64,000 bases of DNA from Desulfosporosinus sp049943955 (GCF_049943955.1 NZ_JBNFTW010000001.1:248001-312000); one strand, 5' to 3'; shown: positions 40,386-50,337, counted from the first letter of the stretch. Program-made: numbers and translations. Notes: generated by a model not told the origin, from the sequence alone.

Positions 40386-42716
40386 ATGGAATATGCTTAC
40401 AGTTTTAGTGATATTACCAATGAAGCTCTTGGCTTTGCGGGGGGAAAGGGCGGCTCCCTCTGCAGGATGTACAACGCTGGGATTGCTATTCCGAACGGAT
40501 TTGTCATTTTATCTACAGCATTTGAAAATAATGGGCTGAAAATAGAAGCGCACTCCGACATTGAAAAGTGTCTTGAAATGCTGTCCGGCAGTACTTTTGC
40601 GGTTCGCTCATCCGCTCTTTCAGAGGACAGTGCAAAAACATCATTTGCAGGCGAGTTTGAATCCGTGTTGGATGTAGCAAGGGCTGATGTGTTTTCTGCA
40701 ATAGAAATCGTTGCCGCTTCTGTAAAATCTGAGCGTGTGAACGAATACAGCAAGGTTCACGGTATTAACCAGGAACACAAAATAGCAGTTGTAGTTCAAA
40801 AGATGATAAACGCAAAGATGGCAGGGGTGCTTTTTTCTGCCGACCCCATTACCGGCAGTCATGTAAATATGGTAGGAAACTTTGTATTTGGTGCTGGCGA
40901 ACAGCTTGTGTCGGGCGAGAAAAATGCTTATCCTTTTACGATAACAAGACTAGGAGGAAAGTATCAAGGCGATAAATCCTTCGTACCTTATGCAAAAGCC
41001 TTGTACAAAGCCACATTGAAGGCAGAGGAGATTTTCTGCTGTAAGCTGGATATTGAATGGGTTGTTGAAGGGGGAAGGCTTTATATTGTTCAGGCACGCC
41101 CAATCACGACTCTTCAAACAATTGATTATGACAACTATGAAATCAATCAAAGCCTTGATGCCGACGCACTTTGGAGCAGTAATAATGTTGGTGAGGCTGT
41201 ACCGGACGTAATGAGTCCATTTACATGGAGCTTGCTGCATGAGATGGACTTGGAGTGCCAGAAAGTTCCGGGGTATTTTATGTTCGGCAATATTTGCGGC
41301 AGAACATATTCAAATATCAGCATTATGATTTCTTCGTTAAAAGTGCTTGGTTATAATGTTCCAAAGGCAAAGGAACTTATAAGCGATGTATTTGGATATA
41401 TTCCTGATAATATTGAAGTTCCTATTTATCCCTTTAGAACACCTCAATTAATCAAGGAAATGTTTCTCCGGGCAAAAAAGAGCTTGAAGCGAATGAAGGA
41501 TTCCAAGAAACAAAAGGTTTACTACTTGGAGTATACACCGGTTTGGTATGTGAAAACACTTGAAAGAATAGAAGCTGCAAACACCAGGCAGGATTTGTTT
41601 AAGCTGTGGACATCTGATGTACGGCCATTTTTGTCTGCATTATGGTATATCTGGTTTGGAGGTGCAGGAAGCTCAACTTTAGCAACGCTTAGAAAAAAGC
41701 TTGCTAAGATGGCAGGCGAGGAATTGGCAAATTTGTTGTGTTCCAATTTCAGCGGTGAACAAACACTTGTAAGCATGAAGCCCCTGTTGGCAATAGAACA
41801 AGTTATTAATGGCAGCTTGAGCGGTGAAAAGTATCTGGAGCTATACGGTCATAGAAGCCCTCATGAGTTTGAGGTTTTTTATGAATATCCGGCAGATGAC
41901 CCTTCATTTATTGACAAGCAAATAAAAGAATACAAAGACACAAACCTGAGTGCCACTGAGCTGCTGAAAAAACAACAACGTGAATTTATGAAGGGTAAAA
42001 AGCTCTTTGCGCAAAAATTTCCTGCTAAGGAAAAATGGCTGGAGAAGAAGCTGGAACGAGTTTCCAGGGATGCAAATACCCGTGAGTCTTTGAGAAATGA
42101 GTTTGTAAAGGTCTTTAGAGTGATGCGGCATTTACTGCTTAAGATCGGCTCAGTTACAGGGATAAACAATGATATATTTATGATGTATTGCTTTGAAGTC
42201 CCAAAATTTCTGCAGGGAGACACAGAAATGCTGGATAAGCTGCCTAAAAGACGTAAAAACTTTGAAGAATATCAAAAGATGCCTGTCTTTCCTCAGTTAA
42301 TTAGAGGCAGGTTTAATCCTAAGGAATGGATTAATTCTAAGGATAAAAGGCAGGATTACTATGATCCCAATGCCCAAGCGCCGGTACTTGATAAAAACTC
42401 TATCAAAGGTTTTGCCGGTGCCCCGGGTACAATTGAAGGAAGGGTGCGTATCTTGCACAGCTTTGATGAAGCGAAAGATTTTCAAAAGGGTGAGATACTT
42501 GTAACGACAATGACTAACATTGGCTGGACACCATTGTTTCCAAAAGCTGCTGCGATTATTACAGATCTTGGAGCACCTTTATCCCATGCTGCCATTGTGG
42601 CTCGGGAGCTAGGGATTCCTGCGGTTGTAGGTTGTGGAATTGCTACCACCGAACTAAAAACAGGTGATTCAGTTATTGTAAATGGCAGTATTGGTGTTGT
42701 TACGAGAAAAGGCTAA
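40386..42716 (+). CDS. PEP-utilising enzyme, rifampin phosphotransferase-like
   Basis: 776 residues from ATG 40386 (AAGGAG 10 nt upstream). Residues about 1-275 form a PPDK-type ATP-binding domain (GGKGGSLCRMYNAG; FAVRSSALSEDSAKTSFAGEFES; RLYIVQARPITTLQ). About 290-660 is a helical middle region. About 690-776 is the phosphohistidine domain with PLSHAAIVARELGIPAVVGC. The PEP/pyruvate barrel is missing. This order (ATP-grasp, middle, His domain) is that of rifampin phosphotransferases, not of PEP synthase; substrate unproved. Codon use is A-richer than in the housekeeping block. Confidence 0.8.
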   Translation: MEYAYSFSDITNEALGFAGGKGGSLCRMYNAGIAIPNGFVILSTAFENNGLKIEAHSDIEKCLEMLSGSTFAVRSSALSEDSAKTSFAGEFESVLDVARADVFSAIEIVAASVKSERVNEYSKVHGINQEHKIAVVVQKMINAKMAGVLFSADPITGSHVNMVGNFVFGAGEQLVSGEKNAYPFTITRLGGKYQGDKSFVPYAKALYKATLKAEEIFCCKLDIEWVVEGGRLYIVQARPITTLQTIDYDNYEINQSLDADALWSSNNVGEAVPDVMSPFTWSLLHEMDLECQKVPGYFMFGNICGRTYSNISIMISSLKVLGYNVPKAKELISDVFGYIPDNIEVPIYPFRTPQLIKEMFLRAKKSLKRMKDSKKQKVYYLEYTPVWYVKTLERIEAANTRQDLFKLWTSDVRPFLSALWYIWFGGAGSSTLATLRKKLAKMAGEELANLLCSNFSGEQTLVSMKPLLAIEQVINGSLSGEKYLELYGHRSPHEFEVFYEYPADDPSFIDKQIKEYKDTNLSATELLKKQQREFMKGKKLFAQKFPAKEKWLEKKLERVSRDANTRESLRNEFVKVFRVMRHLLLKIGSVTGINNDIFMMYCFEVPKFLQGDTEMLDKLPKRRKNFEEYQKMPVFPQLIRGRFNPKEWINSKDKRQDYYDPNAQAPVLDKNSIKGFAGAPGTIEGRVRILHSFDEAKDFQKGEILVTTMTNIGWTPLFPKAAAIITDLGAPLSHAAIVARELGIPAVVGCGIATTELKTGDSVIVNGSIGVVTRKG

Positions 42717-42748
42717 ACTCAGAAATGGTAATTTAACAATTATACCCA

Positions 42749-42786
42749 CAAACCCCTGCTCCTTTTTGAAGCAGGGGTTTGTCAGT
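42749..42786 (+). terminator. Terminator after the PEP-utilising enzyme gene
   Basis: Perfect 11-bp stem CAAACCCCTGC (42749-42759) with GCAGGGGTTTG (42771-42781); only a short T-containing tail. Bases 42787-43028 show no gene or clear promoter. Confidence 0.65.
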
Positions 42787-43028
42787 GTTCTGTGTAAGGG
42801 GCCTCTGCTTTGTATGTGAACGCAACCGTACTTTATCAACATTACTAGAAGGCTTTGCTATAGCTGATGGTGTCGAGCAAGGTTTTAAGTCGCGACACGT
42901 GGATCTATTCTTGTATTGTGGTACGTATTAAAGTACACTGATTCAGGACGAGTAGGTCGTGCGTCAACAGGTTCGGCCGAATTATAAACTTTGGTATTAA
43001 TACATAATGAACAAGGGAGAAATTTATT

Positions 43029-44321
43029 GTGTCAGATATAGCGAAACAAACGCTGACCAAAGTTAAATATAAAATCTTGCCGTTTGCCTTTATTCTATAT
43101 ATCGTTAATATTATAGATCGTGTAAACTTAGGATTTGCGGCCCTGGAAATGAATAAAGCGCTGCATATTTCTTCGGCAGCCTATGGATCGCTCTCGGCGG
43201 CGTATTTTATAACTTTTTTGATTTTCGAGGTTCCCAGCAATATTCTTCTCCACCGAATTGGAACCAACAAATGGATTGCACGAATCATGGTTACCTGGGG
43301 AATGATCACCTCCTTAACCTTTTTTGCTCAGAATTTTACCCATGTTTATCTTCTTCGCTTTTTGCTGGGTATGGCCGAGGCCGGTTTTTTCCCGGGAATC
43401 ATATACTATTTTACCTATTGGTTTCCTGCAAAAGAAAGGGCTTGGGCTACATCACTGTTCATGGTGGCAAGCCCTATTTCCAATATTGTTGGGGCTCCTC
43501 TGGCTACTTATGTCCTGGACCATATTCACTGGTTGGGTTACGCGGGGTGGAGATGGCTGTTTGTTATTGAAGGAATTCCTGCTGTTCTTCTAGGTGTTGT
43601 GACGTATTTTTATATGACGAACAAACCGGAAGATGCGAAATGGCTTACTTCCGATGAGAAAAAATGGTTAACTCAGACATTACAAGCGGAGCAACACCAA
43701 AACCGAGTTCAGTCATACTCAGCTGCCAAGGTCTTTGTCCATTTCAGAGTGTGGCATCTTGTTGTAATTCACATAACGATTCAAATGATGTTTCAAAGTG
43801 TTTCTTTTTGGATGCCAACCCTTGTCAAAGAATTTTCAACTACGTTTTCTAATACAGATATTGGATTCATCATGATGCTTCCCGGAATTGCTGGTGCCAT
43901 TGCCATGCCTTTATGGGCACTCCATTCCGATCGCACGAGAGAACGAAAGTACCATATTGCGATCCCAATGCTTGTTTCAGCCGCGGGGCTGGCACTTGCA
44001 GGAACTTCCTCAAGTGTAGCAGTTAAAATTCTGGGTGTAGTTCTGAACGGAATGGGTAATGCTTGCTTTTACGGGCCCTTCTGGTCCGTCCCTGCCACGT
44101 TTCTCACCACAGAAGGAGCAGCGGTGGGGGTAGCAATTATTAATTCATCATCAAGCATCGGGGGATTCTTCGGCAATAAGCTGGTTGGCATCATAAACGG
44201 TTCTTCGTTGGGCATTAATGGTGTCCTGGGATTTTTGATTGCCTGCAGCTTGGCTGCCTTCCTGCTTACTTTGCTTCTAAAACTTAATGAGCGGAAATCA
44301 ACAAACACAACTAATGAATAA
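43029..44321 (+). CDS. MFS transporter, anion:cation symporter family
   Basis: 430 residues from GTG 43029 (AAGGGAG upstream), with 12 predicted membrane helices. The DRVNLGFA motif in the first helix and loop region, RFLLGMAEAGFFPGIIYY and GWRWLFVIEGIPAVLLG are typical of the ACS/phthalate-permease-like branch (hexuronate, tartrate, galactonate and similar organic anions). The substrate cannot be told. A GntR regulator lies downstream beyond an IS605-like end, a frequent pairing with such transporters. Confidence 0.88.
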   Translation: MSDIAKQTLTKVKYKILPFAFILYIVNIIDRVNLGFAALEMNKALHISSAAYGSLSAAYFITFLIFEVPSNILLHRIGTNKWIARIMVTWGMITSLTFFAQNFTHVYLLRFLLGMAEAGFFPGIIYYFTYWFPAKERAWATSLFMVASPISNIVGAPLATYVLDHIHWLGYAGWRWLFVIEGIPAVLLGVVTYFYMTNKPEDAKWLTSDEKKWLTQTLQAEQHQNRVQSYSAAKVFVHFRVWHLVVIHITIQMMFQSVSFWMPTLVKEFSTTFSNTDIGFIMMLPGIAGAIAMPLWALHSDRTRERKYHIAIPMLVSAAGLALAGTSSSVAVKILGVVLNGMGNACFYGPFWSVPATFLTTEGAAVGVAIINSSSSIGGFFGNKLVGIINGSSLGINGVLGFLIACSLAAFLLTLLLKLNERKSTNTTNE

Positions 44322-44377
44322 ATTGACAGGATTCCACAGAATGCTATGATATAAAGCAGATGGGCTTGTTTAACCAA

Positions 44378-44530
44378 TCGTAAGACTCCCACTTCTTTAA
44401 GTGGGAGTGGGAACCCCGAACTCTGCTTCGGTGGGGGTAGAGTCTATCCTTCAGCGCGATAGCATTTGTTATGGGCTAGGCGCTTTCGTCTCCGAAGTCT
44501 CGATGTTCAGCTTTAGCTGAACGAGTTCAC
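44378..44530 (+). mobile_element. Non-autonomous IS200/IS605-type end (omega-RNA-like), copy 3
   Basis: The longest copy (153 bp), bounded by TCGTAAGAC and GAGTTCAC. It has hairpin CCCACTT/AAGTGGG, a long stem TTCGG...CCGAA with an expanded loop, and a perfect terminal hairpin GTTCAGC-TTTA-GCTGAAC. Its left flank CAATCG equals that of copy 1. No transposase nearby. Confidence 0.55.
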
Positions 44531-44590
44531 TAGAAGCTCTAGAATGTGTGATCATGAGGTTTCTTTAATCTTGTAAAAGTAGGTAAATGA

Positions 44591-45310
44591 ATGAACAATA
44601 TCACGAAAATTTCTAAAGATAGTGTGTCCGAACTTGTTTATAATCAATTAAAGGAGAATGTTGTAAATGAGCGATGGGTGCCGGGGGACAAAATCCCTTC
44701 CGAAAACCAACTTGCTGAATTATTTGGCGTAAGCCGAGTATCGGTACGCGTCGCCATCCAGAAAATGATTACGCTTGGGTTACTGGAAGCCAAAGTGGGA
44801 GAAGGGACTTTTGTTAAGGAATTCACACCCAGTGTTTATTTAACCGAACTTGCCCCCATCATGATGAAACCGCATAACCAGATTGAGATCCTAGAGTTTA
44901 GAAAGGCTCTGGAAACGGAAGTCATACGTCTTGCCTTTCAACGGGCCGGTGAAGAAGGAATTCACCACTTGGAACAAATCTATATAAAAATGTGCCAGGC
45001 CTCTGAAAAATCGGACCTTGAGGAGTATTTTTATCTCGATAGACAATTTCATGAATGGCTTTTTCGTTTATCTGAAAACAGTCTGTTTGTCAGCACCTTT
45101 CACCTCATGGGCAGCCTTTTGCTGGCACATTATGAATCGACAGTTCAAAAAAGTTGGGAAGTTGATGGAGTACCCAAGGCTGTAGAGGAAGATGAGCATT
45201 ATAACATTGTTATTGGTCTTAAGACGAGGAACCTCGAGCTGGCCCTTAAGGCTTATGTCGATATGATCGATGCTAAACTTGAAATGTTTAGGAATGCAGA
45301 ACAAGCTTAA
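44591..45310 (+). CDS. GntR family transcriptional regulator (FadR subfamily)
   Basis: 239 residues from ATG 44591. N-terminal winged helix (ENVVNERWVPGDKIPSENQLAELFGVSRVSVRVAIQKM) and a C-terminal FCD helical domain with the metal-ligand pattern (EFRKALETEV; DRQFHEWLF; HYNIVIGLKTRN). Such regulators answer organic acids. It lies between an MFS transporter and the dms genes, and either could be the target. Confidence 0.9.
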   Translation: MNNITKISKDSVSELVYNQLKENVVNERWVPGDKIPSENQLAELFGVSRVSVRVAIQKMITLGLLEAKVGEGTFVKEFTPSVYLTELAPIMMKPHNQIEILEFRKALETEVIRLAFQRAGEEGIHHLEQIYIKMCQASEKSDLEEYFYLDRQFHEWLFRLSENSLFVSTFHLMGSLLLAHYESTVQKSWEVDGVPKAVEEDEHYNIVIGLKTRNLELALKAYVDMIDAKLEMFRNAEQA

Positions 45311-45384
45311 GTTTTTATTGACATCATAGAAAAAACTGATAAGATAGTGCTTGGTTAGTTGTATGACAACTAACAGGTAATCAA

Positions 45385-45415
45385 TCAGACAATAGACAAT
45401 AGACAATACACAACA
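45385..45415 (+). repeat. Short tandem repeat before torD
   Basis: Direct repeats of GACAATA (7-base period, about three and a half units, drifting into ACACAACACAC) in the 200-bp gap between the GntR gene and torD. Low-complexity tract; could vary in length. Confidence 0.6.
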
Positions 45416-45510
45416 CACTGGATGCAGTATGCAGTAAATTCTGTCAATTTGACTTACTTACTAATGTGAAACCAAGGATAGTAAGTGGCTATACACGAAG
45501 GAGTAAAACT

Positions 45511-46203
45511 ATGACAAACGTGAATCATGCTTCAAGTCGAGTGACTCCATTACTGGAGTTGCGTCTTTTTTACTACGATTTTCTGCGCCGTACTTTCTTA
45601 ATGGAACCGACAAAAGATTTCCTTGTGTTTGTGAAAAATAGCATGATTACACCGGATTTTCCCTTGGCAAGTGAACGTGAAATGATTTTAGAAGGTGTTC
45701 AACAAATTAAAAACTACCTTTCTAAAAACGATATACAGAGCGAAACTGTTTACAATGACTTGCATTGGGAATTCACACGACTTTTTATCGGTCCGTATCA
45801 ATTACCTTCTCCGCCTTGGGAATCCACTTATTTAAACGAGGAGCGTTTGCTCTTTCAAGAGGAGACGCTAGCCGTTAGGAAGGCTTATCTAAAGTATTCG
45901 TTTCTTCCCGTAGAGTTTGGTCATGAGGCAGATGATCACTTAGGACTAGAGTTGGATTTTATGTTCCGGCTCAGTCAACTATGTTTAGAGAATAACGATG
46001 AAAATGGCGTTGATCTCAGACAACTTTTGATGGATCAAAAGTCTTTTTTAGAAGAGCATCTTTTGCAATGGGTTCCAAAGTTCAGTCACGACATGATCCA
46101 GCACGCCGAGACGGATTTCTATCGGGGAATGGGCAAAATTCTTCGAGGCTTCTTAACTCTTGATCTAGAAGCTCTTCTCGAGCTTTTAAAAATATATTCT
46201 TAG
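45511..46203 (+). CDS. TorD/DmsD family molecular chaperone
   Basis: Cytoplasmic chaperone that binds the Tat signal of molybdoenzymes and helps cofactor insertion. 230 residues from ATG 45511 (GAAGGAG upstream); an in-frame ATG at 45466 is less likely. All-helical with the family segments YNDLHWEFTRLFIGPYQLPSPPWES and VEFGHEADDHLGLELDFM. The gene order torD-dmsA-dmsB-dmsC makes the adjacent DmsA its likely client. Confidence 0.9.
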   Translation: MTNVNHASSRVTPLLELRLFYYDFLRRTFLMEPTKDFLVFVKNSMITPDFPLASEREMILEGVQQIKNYLSKNDIQSETVYNDLHWEFTRLFIGPYQLPSPPWESTYLNEERLLFQEETLAVRKAYLKYSFLPVEFGHEADDHLGLELDFMFRLSQLCLENNDENGVDLRQLLMDQKSFLEEHLLQWVPKFSHDMIQHAETDFYRGMGKILRGFLTLDLEALLELLKIYS

Positions 46204-46233
46204 TATTTCTTACAATTCGTGGAGGTGGAAAAT

Positions 46234-48789
46234 ATGAGTTTAATCGAGAAGGCAAAAAGCCACATGATGAGTAGAAGGTCCTTCCTTGGTGCAACGGCAA
46301 CATTGGCTGCCGGAGCCGCAGCAGCTGTAACCCTGCCGGGTTGCGGGCTGCAAAAAGTGGATTCAAATGTTGCAGAGTTAGCAGATAAGGAAGGTGAATG
46401 GATTACTGCTGCTTGTTGGCATAATTGTGGAGGACGATGTTTAAACAAGGCTTATGTTGCGGATGGAGTTGTCGTTCGTCAAAAGACGGACGATACCCAT
46501 GAGGACAGTCCGGATTACCCTCAACAAAGAGGATGTGCACGCGGTCGTTCCCATCGCAAAATGGTACTGGGTGCCGATCGTCTCAAATATCCTATGAAAC
46601 GGAAAAATTGGGAACCGGGAGGCGGCAAAAAAGAACTTCGCGGAAAAGATGAGTGGGTGCGTATCTCTTGGGATGAAGCTCTGGGTATCGTTGCTAGTGA
46701 GATTAAACGAATTAAAGGTAAATATGGTAATGCCAGTTTCTTTTTACCCCCTGGCGGTTCAGGCGGGGACATGGAACCTATTCGGCTCATGAGTGCCTAT
46801 GGCGGCTGTACAACTCGCTGGGGGGATGTTTCTTGGGGAGCCTGGCCTGTAGTATGGCAAAAGGTTACGGGCATCACAACTGATAATGGATCGATGGCAG
46901 GCAACGATCGCTTCAGATTGCGCGATTCAAAACTGATTATTCTTTGGGGTGCGAACCCTGCTCAGTCCAGTCAGGGAACGCCAACGTTTAATTATCTTCA
47001 GGCCAAAAAGGCAGGAGCCAAATTTATTTTGATTGATCCTGTCCATTCTGAAACAGCGAGAGTTATGGCAGATGAATGGATACCGATTCACCCGGCTACT
47101 GATACAACTTTAATTCTGGGGATGGCCCATCATATTTTAACGAATAATTTACTGGATATAGACTTTTTGGATACTTATTGTGTGGGCTTTGATGCTGATC
47201 ATATGCCGGATGGGGCAGATCCTAAGGATAACTTTAAGGATTATGTTTTGGGTACTTTTGATGGAACCCCGAAAACACCGGAGTGGGCAGCAAAGATCTG
47301 TGGTGTAAGTGTGGATACGATCCGTCAACTTGCTCAGGAATATGCAACGACAAAACCTGCAGCCATTATTACTGGTGGAGCACCCGCCCGCATAAACAAT
47401 GGAGAGCATTTTCCGCATGCGATAATGACTCTTGCCTTTATGACCGGTAATGTTGGCAAACCTGGTGCAGGAGTTAGCCCCAATATGCACAATCGGGCAA
47501 CAAATGCCGGACCGGTGTTAGTACAGCCTGGGGCCAGCGGCTTGCCCGCGATTCCCAATCCTCTGGCGAAAAGCAAAATTAATAGCGGTGAAATGTGGAA
47601 CGCCGTTTTGACGGGTAAATATACCGCAAGTAAAGGTGATCAGAAAGATATTAATATCCAGATGATCTGGAATTGGTTTGGGAATACCTTGAACCAGAGA
47701 GCGGGTACTACACGGGGCATCGAGGCGCACCGTAACGTTGAATTCGTCCTTGCTCAAAATCTGTTTTTATCGACGGACGCTCGGTATTCAGATGTTGTTT
47801 TACCGGTTACCTCGCAGTGGGAGCGCCTGGGGGGATTGCTTACCGGGAATCGTGAAATTCTTATTTATTTTCGTCAGATCATGAAGCCGCTTTTTGAAGC
47901 CAAAAGTGATATGTGGATTGTAACGGAATTGGCTAAAAGGCTGGGGCTTGATCCAACGAAAGCGGTCAACCCGTTGTCTGAAGCGCAAATGCTGTATAAC
48001 CAGATAGCTGGTGCTAAGGTGATGAAGGCAGACGGAACGGGATATGAAAAACTAGTTACCTTGACAGCGGAAGATATCAAGGAACTGGGAGCGAAAGGAA
48101 TTCCGCAAACGGGACGCATCTCCTATAAGGAGTTCAAAGAAAAGGGAATTTATCAAATTCCGAGGTCTCGCGGCGACAAATTAGAATTCACCAGCTTTGA
48201 GGACTTTATTGGCAATCCGGTTGGCAAGAAATTAGCAACTCCAAGCGGAAAATTTGAGATTTACTGTGACTCACTCGCTAAGGCCATTGAAAAAGTAGGC
48301 TTTACGACGAAATCGCCTTTACCTAAGTACGAACCTTCGCGTGAGGGCTATGAAGATGGTTCTAAGAACGGTTATCCTTTCCAAGTCATTACTCTTCATT
48401 ACTATCGGAGGTCTCATTCGACCTTAGATAACGTACCCTGGCTGCGGGAAGCCTTTCCCCAAGAGCTGAGAATAAACGCTAGCGACGCTCAAAACCTGGG
48501 AATTAAGAATAATGATATTGTCAAAGTAACCAGCCGTCATGGCTCAGTTATTCGCCAGGCTATGGTCACTGAGCGTATTATGCCAGGCGTCGTTGCTCTT
48601 GGCGAAGGTGCCTGGGTTGAAATGGATGAGCAAGCCGGAGTTGATAAAGCAGGCTGTACTGGAATTCTTGACGGACATATCCCAACTGGTCAAGGACACA
48701 CAGGCTTTAATTCTTGCAATGTGAAGCTGGAGAAATATAATCAACCTCTCGATCCGGATGTTAAATGGCCTCAACGAATCATTTTCTAA
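46234..48789 (+). CDS. dmsA: DMSO reductase-family molybdopterin subunit A, Tat-exported
   Basis: Catalytic subunit of a membrane-bound respiratory oxidoreductase. 851 residues from ATG 46234 (GGAGGTGG 5 nt upstream). Twin-arginine signal MSRRSFLGATATLAAGA with a following LPGC; N-terminal [4Fe-4S] cysteines CWHNCGGRC and CARG; Ser200 in GDVSWGAW is at the position of the DmsA Mo-ligand serine (inference from motif); a C-terminal molydopterin-dinucleotide-binding domain (ITLHYYRRSHSTLDN). The substrate (DMSO, TMAO or another oxyanion or S/N-oxide) is undetermined. Confidence 0.9.
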   Translation: MSLIEKAKSHMMSRRSFLGATATLAAGAAAAVTLPGCGLQKVDSNVAELADKEGEWITAACWHNCGGRCLNKAYVADGVVVRQKTDDTHEDSPDYPQQRGCARGRSHRKMVLGADRLKYPMKRKNWEPGGGKKELRGKDEWVRISWDEALGIVASEIKRIKGKYGNASFFLPPGGSGGDMEPIRLMSAYGGCTTRWGDVSWGAWPVVWQKVTGITTDNGSMAGNDRFRLRDSKLIILWGANPAQSSQGTPTFNYLQAKKAGAKFILIDPVHSETARVMADEWIPIHPATDTTLILGMAHHILTNNLLDIDFLDTYCVGFDADHMPDGADPKDNFKDYVLGTFDGTPKTPEWAAKICGVSVDTIRQLAQEYATTKPAAIITGGAPARINNGEHFPHAIMTLAFMTGNVGKPGAGVSPNMHNRATNAGPVLVQPGASGLPAIPNPLAKSKINSGEMWNAVLTGKYTASKGDQKDINIQMIWNWFGNTLNQRAGTTRGIEAHRNVEFVLAQNLFLSTDARYSDVVLPVTSQWERLGGLLTGNREILIYFRQIMKPLFEAKSDMWIVTELAKRLGLDPTKAVNPLSEAQMLYNQIAGAKVMKADGTGYEKLVTLTAEDIKELGAKGIPQTGRISYKEFKEKGIYQIPRSRGDKLEFTSFEDFIGNPVGKKLATPSGKFEIYCDSLAKAIEKVGFTTKSPLPKYEPSREGYEDGSKNGYPFQVITLHYYRRSHSTLDNVPWLREAFPQELRINASDAQNLGIKNNDIVKVTSRHGSVIRQAMVTERIMPGVVALGEGAWVEMDEQAGVDKAGCTGILDGHIPTGQGHTGFNSCNVKLEKYNQPLDPDVKWPQRIIF

Positions 48790-48803
48790 GGAAGTGAAAA
48801 ATA

Positions 48804-49355
48804 ATGGCGCAACTCGGGTTTTATTATGATATGACAATTTGTTCTGGCTGCAAGGTTTGTCAAATTGCTTGTAAAGATAAAAATGATCTCGATGTCGGGA
48901 TTTTTTTTCGCAAGGTTTACAATTTTGAAGGCGGCAAATACCCGAATCCTTGGGAATATAACCTTTCGATTGCTTGCAACCATTGTGCTCAGCCCAAGTG
49001 TACCCAGAACTGTCCGACCGGAGCTCTGTATAAGAGAGAGAAGGACGGCATTGTTATGCACGACCGCGATAAATGCATCGGTTGTAAACTCTGTACATGG
49101 TCTTGTCCGTATGGAGAACCACAGTATATAGAGAAGTTGGGTAAGGTGGGTAAGTGCACTTTTTGTGCTGACCTCATTGATAAGGGCCAAAACCCCGCCT
49201 GTGTCGATGCTTGCCAGATGAGAGCTTTGCAATTCGGCGATATTGAGGAACTGCGAAAGAAATACGGAAATAATGCGGATATTAAACCCTTGCCTGACTC
49301 CGGTATAACCCATCCATCGTTAACCATTAAGGCGAATAAAGAAGCGATGAAATAG
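48804..49355 (+). CDS. dmsB: DmsB-like ferredoxin subunit
   Basis: Electron-transfer subunit with four [4Fe-4S] clusters. 183 residues; cysteine groups CSGCKVCQIAC, CNHCAQPKCTQNCP, CIGCKLCTWSCP and CTFCADLIDKGQNPACVDAC. Carries electrons from the membrane subunit to DmsA and is exported with it by the hitchhiker route in known systems. 14 bases after dmsA. Confidence 0.93.
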   Translation: MAQLGFYYDMTICSGCKVCQIACKDKNDLDVGIFFRKVYNFEGGKYPNPWEYNLSIACNHCAQPKCTQNCPTGALYKREKDGIVMHDRDKCIGCKLCTWSCPYGEPQYIEKLGKVGKCTFCADLIDKGQNPACVDACQMRALQFGDIEELRKKYGNNADIKPLPDSGITHPSLTIKANKEAMK

Positions 49356-49390
49356 CGAATGACTAAAAATTATGGAAGGAGGCCTATTAC

Positions 49391-50263
49391 ATGTTTGCTC
49401 AAGAATGGCCTTTGATGATGTTTACGCTCGTTAGCCAATTGGCCATTGGAAGTTTTCTTATGTTAATGGTGGTTCGCTCTTTATTATTGAAGCAAAATCC
49501 TCAAGAGGCAGCAAAGTTAACTCAGCCGGGATTCAAAGCGGTTGTGGGAATTATGGTCGTTGCCCTTGTCCTTTCGCTTTTCCACTTAGGAACCCCCACA
49601 GGAGCCTATCGCTCTATTCTTAACTTGAAAACATCCTGGCTTAGTCGTGAAATTTTAACTGCCGGAGGGTTTCTCGTTTTATCCTTTATCAGTTATCAAG
49701 CCTTTCAAAAGAAGGCGAGCAGTGCTTTAGGCTGGATTACTTCACTGGTTGGCTTGGCAGCTGTTTTGAGTATGTCGAATATTTATAGCCACTCTGTCCG
49801 TCCGGCTTGGATGAATGCGAATACGTATGTTGCCTTTTTTGGAGCTACGTTGGCTTTAGGGAGTGCAGGATGTGTTGCCTTAATTATTTATGGAGGAAAA
49901 GGAAAACAGCTTTCCGAAAACGTCGCAGCACATCTCAAAAAAATCAGCTTGATAACTGGGGTTGCGGTCATTTTCCCTCTGATTTATCTGCCTGTTTTAA
50001 TTAGCAGCCTTGATAGCGGTAATATGGCCGCAGTGGCCTCAGCCCAGCTTCTTACGGGAAGTTATCTATTCCCCTTAATTCTCAGAGGGCTTATATCTCT
50101 TGTTGGAGCAGGCTTGCTTTACTATGCATTGAAACAAATTGGGAATAAGGTGCCCATCCAGAAATGGGTTTACGGGTCATTGGCTTTGATCGCAGTCGGA
50201 GAATTTATAGGCCGTTATGTGTTTTACGGATCCGCTGTATCAATAATGATTGGCTTAAAATGA
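49391..50263 (+). CDS. dmsC: DmsC-like membrane anchor subunit
   Basis: Quinol-oxidising membrane anchor. 290 residues with eight predicted hydrophobic helices, beginning MFAQEWPLMMFTLVSQLAIGSF, the usual DmsC opening, and FHLGTPTGAYRSILNLKTSWLSREI, the conserved DmsC loop. Starts at ATG 49391 after GGAAGGAGG. Last gene of the operon; a strong terminator follows. Confidence 0.92.
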   Translation: MFAQEWPLMMFTLVSQLAIGSFLMLMVVRSLLLKQNPQEAAKLTQPGFKAVVGIMVVALVLSLFHLGTPTGAYRSILNLKTSWLSREILTAGGFLVLSFISYQAFQKKASSALGWITSLVGLAAVLSMSNIYSHSVRPAWMNANTYVAFFGATLALGSAGCVALIIYGGKGKQLSENVAAHLKKISLITGVAVIFPLIYLPVLISSLDSGNMAAVASAQLLTGSYLFPLILRGLISLVGAGLLYYALKQIGNKVPIQKWVYGSLALIAVGEFIGRYVFYGSAVSIMIGLK

Positions 50264-50285
50264 TGCGATGCTAATCATTAAATAT

Positions 50286-50337
50286 AGGTGTTCTCACTCA
50301 ACTATACTAGTGAAGTGAGAACGCCTTTGGCTTTTTG
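50286..50337 (+). terminator. Terminator of the dms operon
   Basis: Stem AGGTGTTCTCACT (50286-50298) with AGTGAGAACGCCT (50314-50326), then CTTTTTG. Confidence 0.8.

Noticed and set aside
40386..42716. Second pyruvate phosphate dikinase or PEP synthase
   Set aside because: The C-terminal PEP/pyruvate barrel is missing and the phosphohistidine domain is at the C-terminus, unlike ppdK at 29146.
45385..45415. Regulatory site before torD
   Set aside because: The GACAATA repeats drift into simple CA-rich sequence, with no palindrome; kept only as a short tandem repeat.
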